Shown: in pieces, positions 35,574-46,338 of the stretch
Position numbering within the stretch: the stretch's first letter is position 1
Layout: each line of letters begins with the position of its first letter
NCBI RefSeq assembly: GCF_042453785.1
Contig: NC_091675.1
Span: forward strand, 570,501 to 634,500
Direction: 5' to 3'
DNA from: Malus domestica
Taxonomy: Eukaryota; Streptophyta; Magnoliopsida; Rosales; Rosaceae
Length of the DNA stretch: 64,000 bases
Notes under the pieces: model-generated
What the model was told of the DNA's origin: nothing
Databases searched by the model: none
The model's input: only the letters and a program-made list of their open reading frames with translations
Position numbers and translations under genes: made by a program

Positions 35574-36433
35574 TTCGATAATCTTCTGGATCAATGTTTT
35601 TGAGTAAATAAAAGCGCAGCACCCGAAAGTGAAATAATTATGTGCAAAAGATAAACAAGTAGTCGATTTTTGCTTCATCGTTGTAAATGTATCGTTTTAC
35701 GTTTTGTTGTTGTAATGTAATGTGATTTTGGTTATTTGTTCTTTGGGTTTAAGTTCTATGTTGTTACGTAGTTACGTTAGAACCAACAAATTAGCGTTTT
35801 CTCGGCTCTTATATTCTTCTAATACAATGATATATCGTTCTAAATTTTGGTTATTGCCTGCTTGATTTCCCCAATAGGATTTTGTATTAAGCTTCTATTT
35901 TCCCTGAATTGTTGTCTATATTTATTGTTGTAATCAGGAGAGCTTCGCCTGCTTCATCTCCATCACCATAGGATATCAGTGCTGTGGCTGTTGAGGATGA
36001 GATTCAGAAGCCTCTGACTTATCAGCTAGCAAGTAAACAACTTTAACCCTCCGTAAGGAGTTGGCAGCGTTTCGAGCTAGGAGTCGAACCAAGGCCGCTA
36101 TTCTGGACTTAGAGATAGTAGTTCCTATGTATGATATGAAATAGGAAGGAATAGAGTAAAGCCCTTGTCCTCCTCTAATACAAGTAGGTAACGCGACTTT
36201 AATCCCTCCGAAGTAAGCATTTGGAAGCTCAAGAGCAAGAGTAATTGTAGTTGTGGGCCGTCACATTCGATTGCATAATAGGTCTACGGGTGGAAACACA
36301 CCTGCTGTTTAAATCCCTATATGCGGGGCATAAACTTTGGATTTGGATCAACAGCTGATCCAAAGTAATCCATCCCATAATTGCATATGAAAATAAAGAT
36401 AGTATTCTTTCGACGAGCAAAGTCAAGTATCGA
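35574..36433. other. CLV1 3'UTR and spacer
   Basis: The first 250-300 bp are probably 3'UTR, with AATAAA at about 35607. No gene is recognised in the rest. Confidence 0.45.
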
Positions 36434-36775
36434 ATGAGTGTAAAGTTCTTAGCATTCTCTTATTTTACTTGTTTAAAAGTTTTCCTGTTTCTTCTAGGAT
36501 TTATTGAACTTTCCAACATCAACATCGCCGAGGAAAACATTGTGTCAACTAAAGAGCGCGAGGTTATTGAGGTTCCTGACGGTGAACCAAGAAATTCCGG
36601 TGTTTTGGAAGCAAAGGATGAGATTAAGAAACCACAAGTAAAGTTGTTAGCATTCTCTCTCATTGTTTCTTCTCTATTATCTCTTAAAATTGTCTACATG
36701 CTTGAATTACCTTTCTATCATACGAGAAAAATTCGGGTATTCGTTTATAACCATGTTATTTTAGGGCACTTTTAA
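36434..36775 (+). other. Exon-like fragment of unknown origin
   Basis: A 113-codon ORF contains a hydrophilic core (IAEENIVSTKEREVIEVPDG and onward, about 36499-36638) framed by a pyrimidine-rich ...TTCTTCTAG acceptor and a CAAGTAAAG donor. Sequence just upstream (GTAAAGTTCTTAGCATTCTC) is nearly repeated just after the donor (36639), as if an exon-intron unit had been duplicated. No family was recognised. It may be a captured gene fragment. Confidence 0.3.
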
Positions 36776-37587
36776 AAAAATCAAGTGTTTTGTATTTTAA
36801 TCACACTCGACTCCACATAACCTCACTCACTGTGAGTGTTGCCTTATTCGAATAGTTGCCTCATTTGACAACTCGAATTGTACTAACTATTTCAGTCAGA
36901 TAGGATAATCTGTCACCGGACTGTACTGACTAAATTAATCGGTGTTTGGTGCAGTATCGTACTAATGACCATATTATTTATAATCTGTTTATTACCGTAT
37001 CGGATAAGAGATCGGATTATATTATTTTGACTAAAAAATTTGATGACTAATGAAAAAAAGGAATTCTTTTGGATAAAAATTCACAACAACCAAATGCATC
37101 AAATTAAATAAAAATAATATTGATATTGCATTTTCTATTTGTCCTTTATTTAAATCAAATTAAAAAAAAATAATTTCTTCCCCATATCTTCTCCACCGCA
37201 TAGGATTCCCCAGGATTCACCACATCAAATGGGATGGACAGCAGAATCAGCATAGACCCTATACCTAATAGCATAAGACTTCGTCCCAAATGTTCTATGC
37301 ATGTGAGATTGCTCCCTGATCTCTCGCATTTCTTTCCATGAAGAGTCAACCCAATTCCAACGGTGCTACAATGATGTTGGGCAGTAGGTGAATGCAGGCG
37401 GTGCTCCGACGACGTGGGTTTCAGTCGGATCTAGTTCAAATACAAGATCGATGGCACGCAAACCCGTGCGGGTCTCGTGACTATGAACTGCAGAGGAGGG
37501 TGACAACCATGACGAGAAATTGAGAAGGAGGGCGACAGCTATGAAGTGCAAAATGAATAAGAAGAAAGGAGAAGGGCGAAGAAGTGA
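36776..37587. other. Spacer
   Basis: AT-rich to about 37150, then more balanced. No gene is recognised. Confidence 0.35.
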
Positions 37588-37906
37588 TGAAATTGAGGTT
37601 CTACTGTAAAACTAATTGGCAATATAGGGAGTAGTTCAAGATCATATAAACACATAGCAAACCTTGTTGGGACAACTCTCAACATGCCCCTCCATATGTG
37701 GTGGATTTTCAAGCTTACACGTTGAAACAACTGGGTGACGTGGAGCGCGTGTGGCCGTTGGGCTTCACAAGTGGACAACCTTGCTCTGATACCACGATGA
37801 AATTGAGGTTTCATCATAAAACCAATTGGCAATATAGGGAGTAGCTTAATATCATATAAGCACATAGCAAACCTTGTCCCTCACCAATGTGGGGCAACTC
37901 TCAACA
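37588..37906 (-). mobile_element. TRIM (terminal-repeat retrotransposon in miniature), 319 bp
   Basis: Read on the minus strand, a 109-bp LTR (37906-37798) begins TGTTGAGAGTTG and ends CCTCAATTTCA. It is followed by TCG and then TGGTATCAGAGC (37794-37783), the exact plant initiator-tRNA-Met primer-binding site. A 113-bp non-coding interior ends with a purine tract (GGAGGGGCA), then a 97-bp second LTR (37684-37588) lacking 12 bp of the first. No convincing 5-bp target duplication was found. Confidence 0.8.
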
Positions 37907-38430
37907 AGAAGAACCTGGGATTAACGATGGCAACGGAAGTGAGTTTGTAGAACGATGCGAGAGAGCCAGACGATAGAGCGAGGACACCGACCCGACTAAA
38001 TAATAGATAGGTCTATGAAGGATAAATAAGCGAGCATACACCGTAGAAAAGATGTGGGCCTAGTTTAAGTAATACGGGTATTATTTAGTACATAGTTGCA
38101 CCAAACTTCCGGCTCTGTATAACTTAACCTATTCGATTTCTTATACGGGCTGCCAAACGAGATCCAAGTGTCTTAAAATTGTTTAGTCAAATTGAATATC
38201 TTAAGATGTTATGTTACAAGTAACATTATCGAAACGAGAGAGACCTTAGATCCATATGGGGCATTTGAAAAACTGATCAGTGACAAAATAATGGGATATT
38301 TGATTCCATCAAACGTCTCAATCCTAATTGATTAGACTAATCTTTTCACCTGTAATTGTCCAACATGATTACTTAATGTTGTGGGACACTTGATTTTAGT
38401 TTTACAATCTCTTGAATGCTATATACAGTG
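37907..38430. other. Spacer
   Basis: No gene or repeat is recognised. Confidence 0.35.
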
Positions 38431-38574
38431 AGGGGTGTGATATCCACACACCCCATTTTACTTATCACACACTTTTTAAATTTTCGACCGTCGGATCGGA
38501 TGAATTGAAGAAGATCAACAGACAGAAATGATCAAGGGGTGTGTGAAAAGTAAAATGGGTGGATAGCACACCTC
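38431..38574. mobile_element. MITE family A, copy 4
   Basis: Ends are AGGGGTGTGATATCC and the inverse of GAGGTGTGCTATCC; the core is CGACCGTCGGATCGG. The flanks TATACAGTG and TATACAGAA agree at 7 of 9 positions, an eroded 9-bp target duplication. Confidence 0.8.
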
Positions 38575-38621
38575 TATACAGAAACATCTACAAAATACGA
38601 GAGCCAACGCCTACAAAATTC

Positions 38622-38780
38622 TTTTGTATCTATGGTCTAGAGATATTCTTCTTCATTTGTAAGTGTGAGATGTTTTAGATTCGATTCTCGCCAAAAAAGA
38701 AGTTGAATCACATTATTATGACTATACCAGGATAAGAATTAGCCATTCACTCATCCCTTTAGTATAGATAATATAGTTTA
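38622..38780 (+). mobile_element. SINE copy interrupted at its tail by a MITE
   Basis: GGTCTAGAGATATTCTTCTT, then a B-box-like GATTCGATTCTCGCC and the tail GTATAGATAATATAGTTTA. This is the family of 29648. The MITE at 38781 is inserted in its 3' tail, so the SINE is older. Confidence 0.6.
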
Positions 38781-38928
38781 GGGGTGTGCTATCCACACAC
38801 TTCTTTTTACTTCTTACACATCATTTGTTAATTTATATCCGTTGATCTTCTTCAATTCTTCCGATCTGATGGCCGAAAACTAAAAAGATGTGGAAGAAGT
38901 AAAAAAATGTGTGTGGATATCACATCCC
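38781..38928. mobile_element. MITE family A, copy 5, with perfect 9-bp target duplication
   Basis: A 148-bp element, GGGGTGTGCTATCCACACAC to GGATATCACATCCC, flanked by exact TATAGTTTA at 38772-38780 and 38929-38937. Confidence 0.88.
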
Positions 38929-40290
38929 TATAGTTTATTACAAAAATGAAAATGGTTTGCCAACGAAAGTGATGGTGATTTTTTCAAGAGGTCATTAACC
39001 AAATGACGCCATTTGGCCAAGGTCTTTATTTTTTATTGTTGTTTATTCACTAACAAATTTGTTGGCAAGTTGGTCAATGTTTATTTTTCAAATAAATACG
39101 TTGGCAGCTTGACCGTGTCCAGGGTCAAATTAAAATTCAAACTTTCGTCCGCAGTTTCTTAATTTTTAATTTTTATCTCTTTAATTTTTTTAAAATTTAA
39201 TAATTTTTTTTATTGTTAAATGTTAATTCATAAAGAAAATTTATAATTAAATTTGTTGTAAATATGACATAGTTTTATTGGATGTTGGGTCCTATATATA
39301 TTTTATGAGGCGACCTTTAAGTTTCAAAAAGAAAAGAGAGTCCACAAATTACAGTGGAATGATTTTGAGTTTCATGGAATAAAGTTGTGATTTTTGAGTT
39401 ATAGGGGCAAAATGAGATCAAAATGAAGTTCTAGAGGAGTGTAGCTAATTAAGCGTTTTATTTTTTATTTTTGTTGATCATAGAAAATGAAATGGAAGGA
39501 TTTTTTTTCCCCTTCTTATAGATGAAATTTAATGGAAATTTCAATTTAAACTAAATGATTATTTAAAATGATTGAAAACATTTTTGGTGAATTTTTTTTT
39601 ATAGAATCAATCATTTGTAAAAACGCAAGTGAATTTAAAAAAACGCTTTAGTGGTTCCTAGAAGATTCATGAAGCACTTCAAATGCTTTTAAAACACAAA
39701 AACTTTTTTCTAAAAAAATTGCACTCATTTTAAAAACACTTGGAAACAAACCCTAATACTATGAACATGCTCCACCACAAAGTTAGAATTAACAATATAT
39801 ATATTTTTTTCACATGAGTCAATTTCTTAGTAGGACCTCACCGGAGGGACCCCCTAACAATTTTGTTGCCTTCCACAAAACTCAATGACAATGTGTGCAC
39901 AACAAGTGACTGTGACGGACCCCGTGAAAGTGGCAAGGTTAAGCCCCTCTCCTTTTCAGCCCATTGTATTTAGTTTTAGACCACGTCAACAAAATTGACA
40001 GTTTTGGTCTTCGGTGCACCTACCTATCACTTTTACGCTCCCCTACCGAGCAGAACTTAAACGGTTCATCTTGTTCCCAAAAAAAAAAAAAAAAAAACTT
40101 AAACGGTTCAACGGTCGAGCTCGCCGCCCGGTCCACGCGGCCCAGCCACGTCACGGCCCGCCCTCGCACGCGCTGCACGTGCGTTTTCCCGGTTCCAATT
40201 AGAAGAAAGCGTGAGAAAATAAAATTGGAAAAATTAACAAAACACGAAATTAAATTCAGAATTTCTGGAAAAAGAAAAAAACAAGAGGCG
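38929..40290. other. AT-rich spacer and promoter of the TFIIS-domain gene
   Basis: No gene is seen. An A20 run lies near 40080. The GC content rises from about 40100, as expected at a promoter. Confidence 0.4.
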
Positions 40291-40377
40291 GAAACGGTAG
40301 ACTCTCGTTTCTCTCTGTGGTTCGAAAAAAGCTTCACAGAGAACCAAGCGAGGGTTTTACGGAGGAGAGACAGGGGA

Positions 40378-40413
<36 letters not shown>

Positions 40414-42783
40414 TACGAGATTAGAGAGAGAAAGCCCAGCACATACACAGAGGAGAGAGAGACAGAGAGAGCGGAGGTGCTTCTCAATTGGACTGTGTCA
40501 AAGCTAGGGTTTTTTCTGTTCGCGAAGGTAAAGTAGACGACGACACTGCTGCTTCTAATTTTTTGCTATTTTGCATTATAATTTTGTTTAATTAAATTAA
40601 ATTCGATTCCAATTTGGAATTAGCCTTAATTAAGCACCATATCTCGCGGCATTAATTCTCGTAATCCTGATTAAATTTTCCATATCCGTAATATTTCACA
40701 TCACTTCTCGTTCGTCCGAAGCATGGAAAGGTGGGATTTTGATCCTCTTTGCTCTCACATCGCTAGTTTGGGTACTAGGGTTTGCCTTGTTTGGATTTTA
40801 CTGCACATACTTATACCCAAATCAATGGAGCTATATGATTAGTGGTTTCAGCCTGGGTTTTACAGTATGATTCAGTGTGTGTCTGTAAATTTTTTCCCCT
40901 TATCATATTATACACTTCGTAATTTTTCTTCGGGCGTTGAATTTATTGCCTATTCGGTTGTTTCAGGATTAGATTGTGTCGTATTTGTCAATGTGATCCG
41001 AAAGCTCCAATCTTCATCAGGTAGAGGTTCTACTCTCCCTCTCTTATTGGTTTAATGAGAGATTTGTGATTTGCTATATGTAAATATGTTTTGTGCATGT
41101 GCATGATGTTTTTATCGTGAGCGTGCTTGGATGATCAATTATCTGCATTTTTAAATTCGTTGAGAAGCAAAATTTACACTTTGAATACGACTTCCATTTC
41201 ATGATATATACTGAACAGCGTAGCTTCATTTTTTGTATGACTCTATGTGGAATAGACATAAGAACACTAGATGTTGTTCTTGTGAGAGTAGGCTATTTTC
41301 TGTATGTTTATGCCAGCTTACACAATTACAGATCACATTTCTTACAGTTTATTTGTTTCTTTGAACTTTAGTGACGATTGCTTTTGTATGTGTTTCACAC
41401 TCTTTGAAAAACTTCTCGTTTATTAATCCATTGTTTGGCTGCACGTGCACTTATGTGGGCTAGTTGAAGACTTTTATCTATTAAACATGAAATTTGATCA
41501 TACTTGATTGTATAATAAGTTTATGGTCGTCTGGTCAAGGAATCTAACAGTCTAGCAATAAGTTTTGTTAGGCTATTATTTACAATGGGTTAATATACTG
41601 GATTTAAATATGTGAATCTTGCATCTGAACTTTGGTATAACCGCAGATTCAACCAGCATTAGAAATGAGTCAAGTGGGAACATCAATGTTGATACATTGG
41701 TCACTTAGTTCTAGATTTTGTGAGTGGAGTTCTGTAAGAGAGAGAAATAGTTCATTTGTGAATCTGTCGGATAGGAAATGTACCTGAAAGGAGTACTTCT
41801 AGTATAAATACAGCTTGTCTTTGTTGGATCATCATAAGTTGACATTTTATTTTTGGAATTTTTTTCTTAGCTTGGTTGTACCCAACCTTTTCCTCTCTTG
41901 CTTATGTTATTGTCATCTTATCCCTGCATGGTTGTAATTTGGAAATGGTGGTGATGCATCACTTGAGGTTTACTTAATTATAGTTCAAGCTCATGCTTGT
42001 TCCATGCCTTATTTCCTAATTTCTTGATTTGAAAGAATAGTTTAGTTATAAATTTTTTGAGTTCATTTAATTCTGTAGTGTTAAATGGTATCAACTAATT
42101 GGGTTTGCGGGTATTCCATCTTGCCAAGCTTGATCTGGATCAATGTTCCTTCTTTAAGTTAGAGTTTTCACATAATGTTATTTTTTTTATTGATTGTGTA
42201 TCACAGATTGTTTAATTAAAATTTATCTTATTCCATTTACACTTAGTCTTCAGCTCTCTATAGAGTATTTCTTACACTTATCGGACTTTGTATTGCTTGG
42301 GACAATCAATTGGTTTAAACTTCTTATACTTGCCCAGTTAGATGTAGGTGAATATTTATTTGAATCTGTAATTTAGTTCAAATCATCGTGTTCTCTTGGC
42401 CTAAGGATACTAGAAGCGTAGAATATGCACAAAGTTTTAATATTTTGTTGCACAATTAGAGGAACTTATTTGAAGTTGGTGTAAAAATCATTAATTATAA
42501 CCATGCCCTGAGGCACTGCCTGCCTGATCAAAAGGCTTTTTTCTGAGATTGTTCTACTTTGTCTTGCAAACCAGTTAAGGGAAGTCATCATTATCTGTTA
42601 TATTTTGGTTGTACTACAGACACGGTAAATTGGTTATTCTGTATTGCTGGTATTAATTTCTGTGTATGTTCTTTAATTGACTTTTGACATGACCATTTGT
42701 AATTAATGCAGTTCTGAATGAAAATTAAAGCATTGATGTTCTGCATGGAATTCTTTGAGTGTAAGCATGCCATGTAAAGCACC
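40290..42783 (+). other. 5'UTR with intron(s) of the TFIIS-domain gene
   Basis: A (GA)n tract at 40381-40408 and GA-rich sequence to 40470 resemble a plant leader. The likely donor is GCGAAG/GTAAAG near 40528. Possible further splice sites are the acceptor TGTTTCAG near 40967 and TTAATGCAG near 42711. The exact exon layout needs transcript data. Confidence 0.5.
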
Positions 42784-45700
42784 ATGACTCTCGAAGATTT
42801 CTTTACCTTAACTGAGATGAAAGATGGGCTCACAGCCTTGTCGCGAGTTCAGGAGCTGGTCACTGTAATGCAGAGTGAGAAAGATTCTGTTGTGAATAAT
42901 ATTGGTGATGCAACCCGGCAGTGGGCTGCTGTTGCAAGCACAATTGCTGCCACAGAGAATAAAGATTGTCTTGATCTTTTTATTCAATTAGATGGACTCA
43001 TGTTTGTTGATAGATGGCTAAAAGATGCTAAAAACTTAGGTAAAGATACAAATGAGAACTTTGTAGAAGAGTCAATAACTGCTCTGTTACGAGCACTTGA
43101 AAAGCTGCATATACACAATAAGAGGTCATTATCTTCAGGGATCTGGAGTACTGTGAAGAGTCTTCTTAGCCACAAAAGCTCAACGGTTCAGGATCAAGCG
43201 AGACTGCTGTTTGATAGCTGGAAGGAGGATGGTGATGCAGTTCAAGTTGATGTTGTGAATGCTGGGGTTCTACCAGATGATGGGAGTTCTAAGATTTTGG
43301 AAGAAGATTCTAAGCCATCTGCTTTAAATGTTACTTCAGAAGTAGGTGATCACAGAGAAAATCACTCATCAGGACCTGCCCAAAATGAAGTATTGCCATT
43401 AAGGACTTCGGGTGATCTTCTACCAGAAAGTGCTGATACTTTACCCATACAACCTTGTAACAAACAGTCTCCCCCAACCCACAAGCTTTTAGACAGCGAT
43501 TACATCAAAGATGGATCTCCAGATACATTGGCCTCTGCTGTTGTGTTCAACCCTATTCAAGAAAATCCTATAAAAGATGAATCCTCTATATGTTCTGTGG
43601 GAGGGACCACTTCAATTGGAATTTCTATTTTTCCAGTAGCAAAACTGAGCAGTGTTGATGAACAGTCCGACAGTCCAAAATTGAATGGGTTGTCAAAAAA
43701 TGAAGATCAGGACCACAAAGTCAACAGTTCCCCGAAGAAGTTGGGTGTGACAGACATCTCTTCAGGGTCTGGTCTATTGGAAACTGGGAGTGTTTATTCA
43801 GGTGCTGATGGTGTTACTTCCCAGGATGTGGCAACTGATTCTGCTTTGCAAAAACATGCCAATCTCGACGATTCTTGTCAAAAGTTTACTGCTCTTGGTA
43901 GTGAAGGGACAACTGCATCTGATCCAAAGGGTGTGGTGGATGATACAAGATCTGTCAATCATTGCAGTACTACAGTTCAAGAGGGTGAATGCTGTTCAAA
44001 CACTCCGCAAGATTCATCTGGGAATGGTAGTATTTCTGGAAAACTTGAAGATTTGGAGACTTCTTCCAAGATGGCTATTGATGAAGATAAGGAGCATTCC
44101 AGCGATGAAGATGAGGAATTGACAATTGCTAATGAGTATCCTAAACCAGCAATTGATGCCAAAAGTCCTGACACATTTGATAAAAGAAGGTCTGATATTG
44201 AACTTGAGTATGGGTTGGTTGATGCTCTAGAAGTTGCTCGACGGGTAGCCCAAGAATATGAAAGAGAAGAACCGGACTGCAGTTCATCTTCGGAGAAAAA
44301 TGCAGAAGGTGGACTCAGACAGGTCAACAGCCCAGACTCTATAAATGCAGAACAGGACTTACCCGCTTCACCAAAGGAGGTGCCAACTGAACAAAGTCAT
44401 TCTGCAGAGGCAAATCCTGTGAGGGAGGACCATATGGTCAATTCAGAAAATCCGGGCACTGCTCCACATAGTCATTCGCCAGAGGTGAATCCTGACATGG
44501 AGTCCTCTCAGGTAACTGAAGCAGTTCAAGAACCAGAAGTTAACCCAGAGAAGGGTCTTTGTAGTTTTGATCTAAATCAAGAAGTGTGCTCTGATGAAAT
44601 GGATCGCCCAGTAAATCCTGTCTCTACACCAATTCCCGTTTCAAGACCAGTAGCAGCTGCTAGTTTACCTGGAGCCCGTTTGCAGTTTGAAGGGGCTATT
44701 GGGTGGATAGGATCTGCTCCAAATAGTGCTTTTCGCCGAGCTTCTCCTCGCAGACTCTCAGATGGCGATAAGAATCTTACAGGGGCCACCAGTGATAGCT
44801 CAAAGCAGAGGCAGGATTACCTCGACATTGATCTGAATGTGGCTGAGGGTGGTGATGATTTAGGAAAACAAATTCCAGTGCCATCTGGCCTTCCTTCTGG
44901 GGAATCTTCAGTGGAAGTGAATCAGAATAGATCAGGGAGGCCCCATTTGGATCTGAATCGTATTGATGATGATGCTGATGCCTTACCATCGGATTCAAGG
45001 GTAGAAGGACAGTTCTTGTTCAACCGTGTTGGCCGTCGCAGCCCATCTCCTGCTTCATCATCTTCATCAATGCAGCCTTCTATGAGGAATTTTGATTTGA
45101 ATGACAGGCCATTTTTTCATAATGATTCTGTAGATCATGGGCCGGGTAAGTCTTTTCAAAACGCAAATGCATATGGATGTCCTAAACAGGATGCTTCAGT
45201 TATTTCTATCATGGGTACCAGAGTCCAGATAAACAGAAAAGATGCCTCCCAGAATCTGTCCCTGGCAAACGGCAAGGCTATTGAGATCGCAACAGAAGCT
45301 ACCATGGCGAGAACTAGAAGCTTTATGGACATGGGTTCAACAGTCCCTTACTCTCACCCTCATGTTTTCAGCTACAATGGATTGGCAACTGGGCCTGCCA
45401 TGTCGTTCTCCTCAGCCATGTATGGACCTGGTGGCACAATCCCCTACATGGTGGATTCTAGAGGAGCCCCAGTTGTACCGCAAATTATGGCCTCTCCGTC
45501 AGCTGTTCCTCCTCAGTTCTCTCAGTCACCGTTCATCATGAATTTGACTGGTGCGCAACCAGGTCTAAATGGTGTGATAAATGGTGCTGGGCCCTCGCGC
45601 CCCAGTTTTGATCTGAACTCGGGCTTCATGGTTGAGGGAGGCAATAGGGACTCGGTGGGCCTGAGGCAGCCTTTCATTCACGGTCAGGGAAGGTCTATGG

Positions 45701-45837
45701 AGGATCATTTGAGGAATAACTCACAACCCCCATCAAGTTCTACGGTTGGTGGGAAAAGGAAGGAACCAGATGGCGGGTGGGAAGCATACCCGTATAGCTA
45801 CAGACAACAGCAGCAGCAACCGCCGCCGTGGAGATAG
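42784..45837 (+). CDS. TFIIS N-terminal (LW) domain protein with DLN/EAR-type motifs
   Basis: A nuclear protein of 1017 aa from a single coding exon. It is related to the plant family of Arabidopsis At4g24200 and, more distantly, SUO, but without a BAH domain. The TFIIS N-terminal helical domain covers about residues 40-155 (FIQLDGLMFVDRWLKDA through VQDQARLLFDSWKEDG); this fold docks partner proteins in elongation complexes. A long, acidic, low-complexity middle follows. Five DLN motifs start at residues 596, 683, 723, 771 and 943; the one at 771 is DLNDRP, an exact DLNxxP EAR repression motif. The C-terminus has a basic KRKEPDGG patch and a Gln/Pro tail. The ATG at 42784 (MTLEDFFTLTEMKDGL) matches the conserved family start. 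Role in transcription or mRNA-linked repression is inferred. Confidence 0.88.
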   Translation: MTLEDFFTLTEMKDGLTALSRVQELVTVMQSEKDSVVNNIGDATRQWAAVASTIAATENKDCLDLFIQLDGLMFVDRWLKDAKNLGKDTNENFVEESITALLRALEKLHIHNKRSLSSGIWSTVKSLLSHKSSTVQDQARLLFDSWKEDGDAVQVDVVNAGVLPDDGSSKILEEDSKPSALNVTSEVGDHRENHSSGPAQNEVLPLRTSGDLLPESADTLPIQPCNKQSPPTHKLLDSDYIKDGSPDTLASAVVFNPIQENPIKDESSICSVGGTTSIGISIFPVAKLSSVDEQSDSPKLNGLSKNEDQDHKVNSSPKKLGVTDISSGSGLLETGSVYSGADGVTSQDVATDSALQKHANLDDSCQKFTALGSEGTTASDPKGVVDDTRSVNHCSTTVQEGECCSNTPQDSSGNGSISGKLEDLETSSKMAIDEDKEHSSDEDEELTIANEYPKPAIDAKSPDTFDKRRSDIELEYGLVDALEVARRVAQEYEREEPDCSSSSEKNAEGGLRQVNSPDSINAEQDLPASPKEVPTEQSHSAEANPVREDHMVNSENPGTAPHSHSPEVNPDMESSQVTEAVQEPEVNPEKGLCSFDLNQEVCSDEMDRPVNPVSTPIPVSRPVAAASLPGARLQFEGAIGWIGSAPNSAFRRASPRRLSDGDKNLTGATSDSSKQRQDYLDIDLNVAEGGDDLGKQIPVPSGLPSGESSVEVNQNRSGRPHLDLNRIDDDADALPSDSRVEGQFLFNRVGRRSPSPASSSSSMQPSMRNFDLNDRPFFHNDSVDHGPGKSFQNANAYGCPKQDASVISIMGTRVQINRKDASQNLSLANGKAIEIATEATMARTRSFMDMGSTVPYSHPHVFSYNGLATGPAMSFSSAMYGPGGTIPYMVDSRGAPVVPQIMASPSAVPPQFSQSPFIMNLTGAQPGLNGVINGAGPSRPSFDLNSGFMVEGGNRDSVGLRQPFIHGQGRSMEDHLRNNSQPPSSSTVGGKRKEPDGGWEAYPYSYRQQQQQPPPWR

Positions 45838-46194
45838 AAGTCTTTAACTACTCCCCGACATCTGTTTGGATCAGTTTCATAAATCCTTCTAAGTAGATTG
45901 ATATAGGCGATCTAGAAGCGGGCGAGCTCATTTGCTTTAGTAGAAACCGAATAAAAGTTGGAGGGAGTTTTATCAAGGTGACATTATATTAATGTGATTA
46001 ATTTCTCAAGGAAGAAATTAGGTTCTTGTTTTTAATTTATTGGTTTTTTGTTTCTGTTTTCTCTTTTAAGTGTTCCATAGAGGACAGTGCAGTGCAAAAC
46101 ATAGGATACTTTTGGTACGATGTAGCTGTAATTTCTCTTCCATTCCATGTATATCACACAAATTATAGGAACAAATCCCTACATTATTTATTTT
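45838..46194. other. 3'UTR of the TFIIS-domain gene
   Basis: AT-rich sequence after the stop, probably 3'UTR; no separate feature is seen. Confidence 0.5.
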
Positions 46195-46338
46195 GGGTCG
46201 TGCGCTATCCACACTCGTTTTTCTTTTTACACCTCTCTCAATTTTTTACCGTTGGATTGGATAATTGAAAAAGATCAATGGTAAAAAAATTAATAAGGGT
46301 GTATGAGAAGTAAAAATAGGCGGGAAATAACTCTATCC
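46195..46338. mobile_element. MITE family A, diverged copy 6
   Basis: GGGTCGTGCGCTATCCACAC at the left and a TTACCGTTGGATTGG core match the family. The right end is eroded and no clean target duplication was found. Confidence 0.5.

Noticed and set aside
39964-40536. 190-codon plus-strand ORF before the TFIIS-domain gene
   Set aside because: Low-complexity Lys/Arg/Glu translation of a GA-rich leader and a poly-A run; it crosses promoter and 5'UTR.
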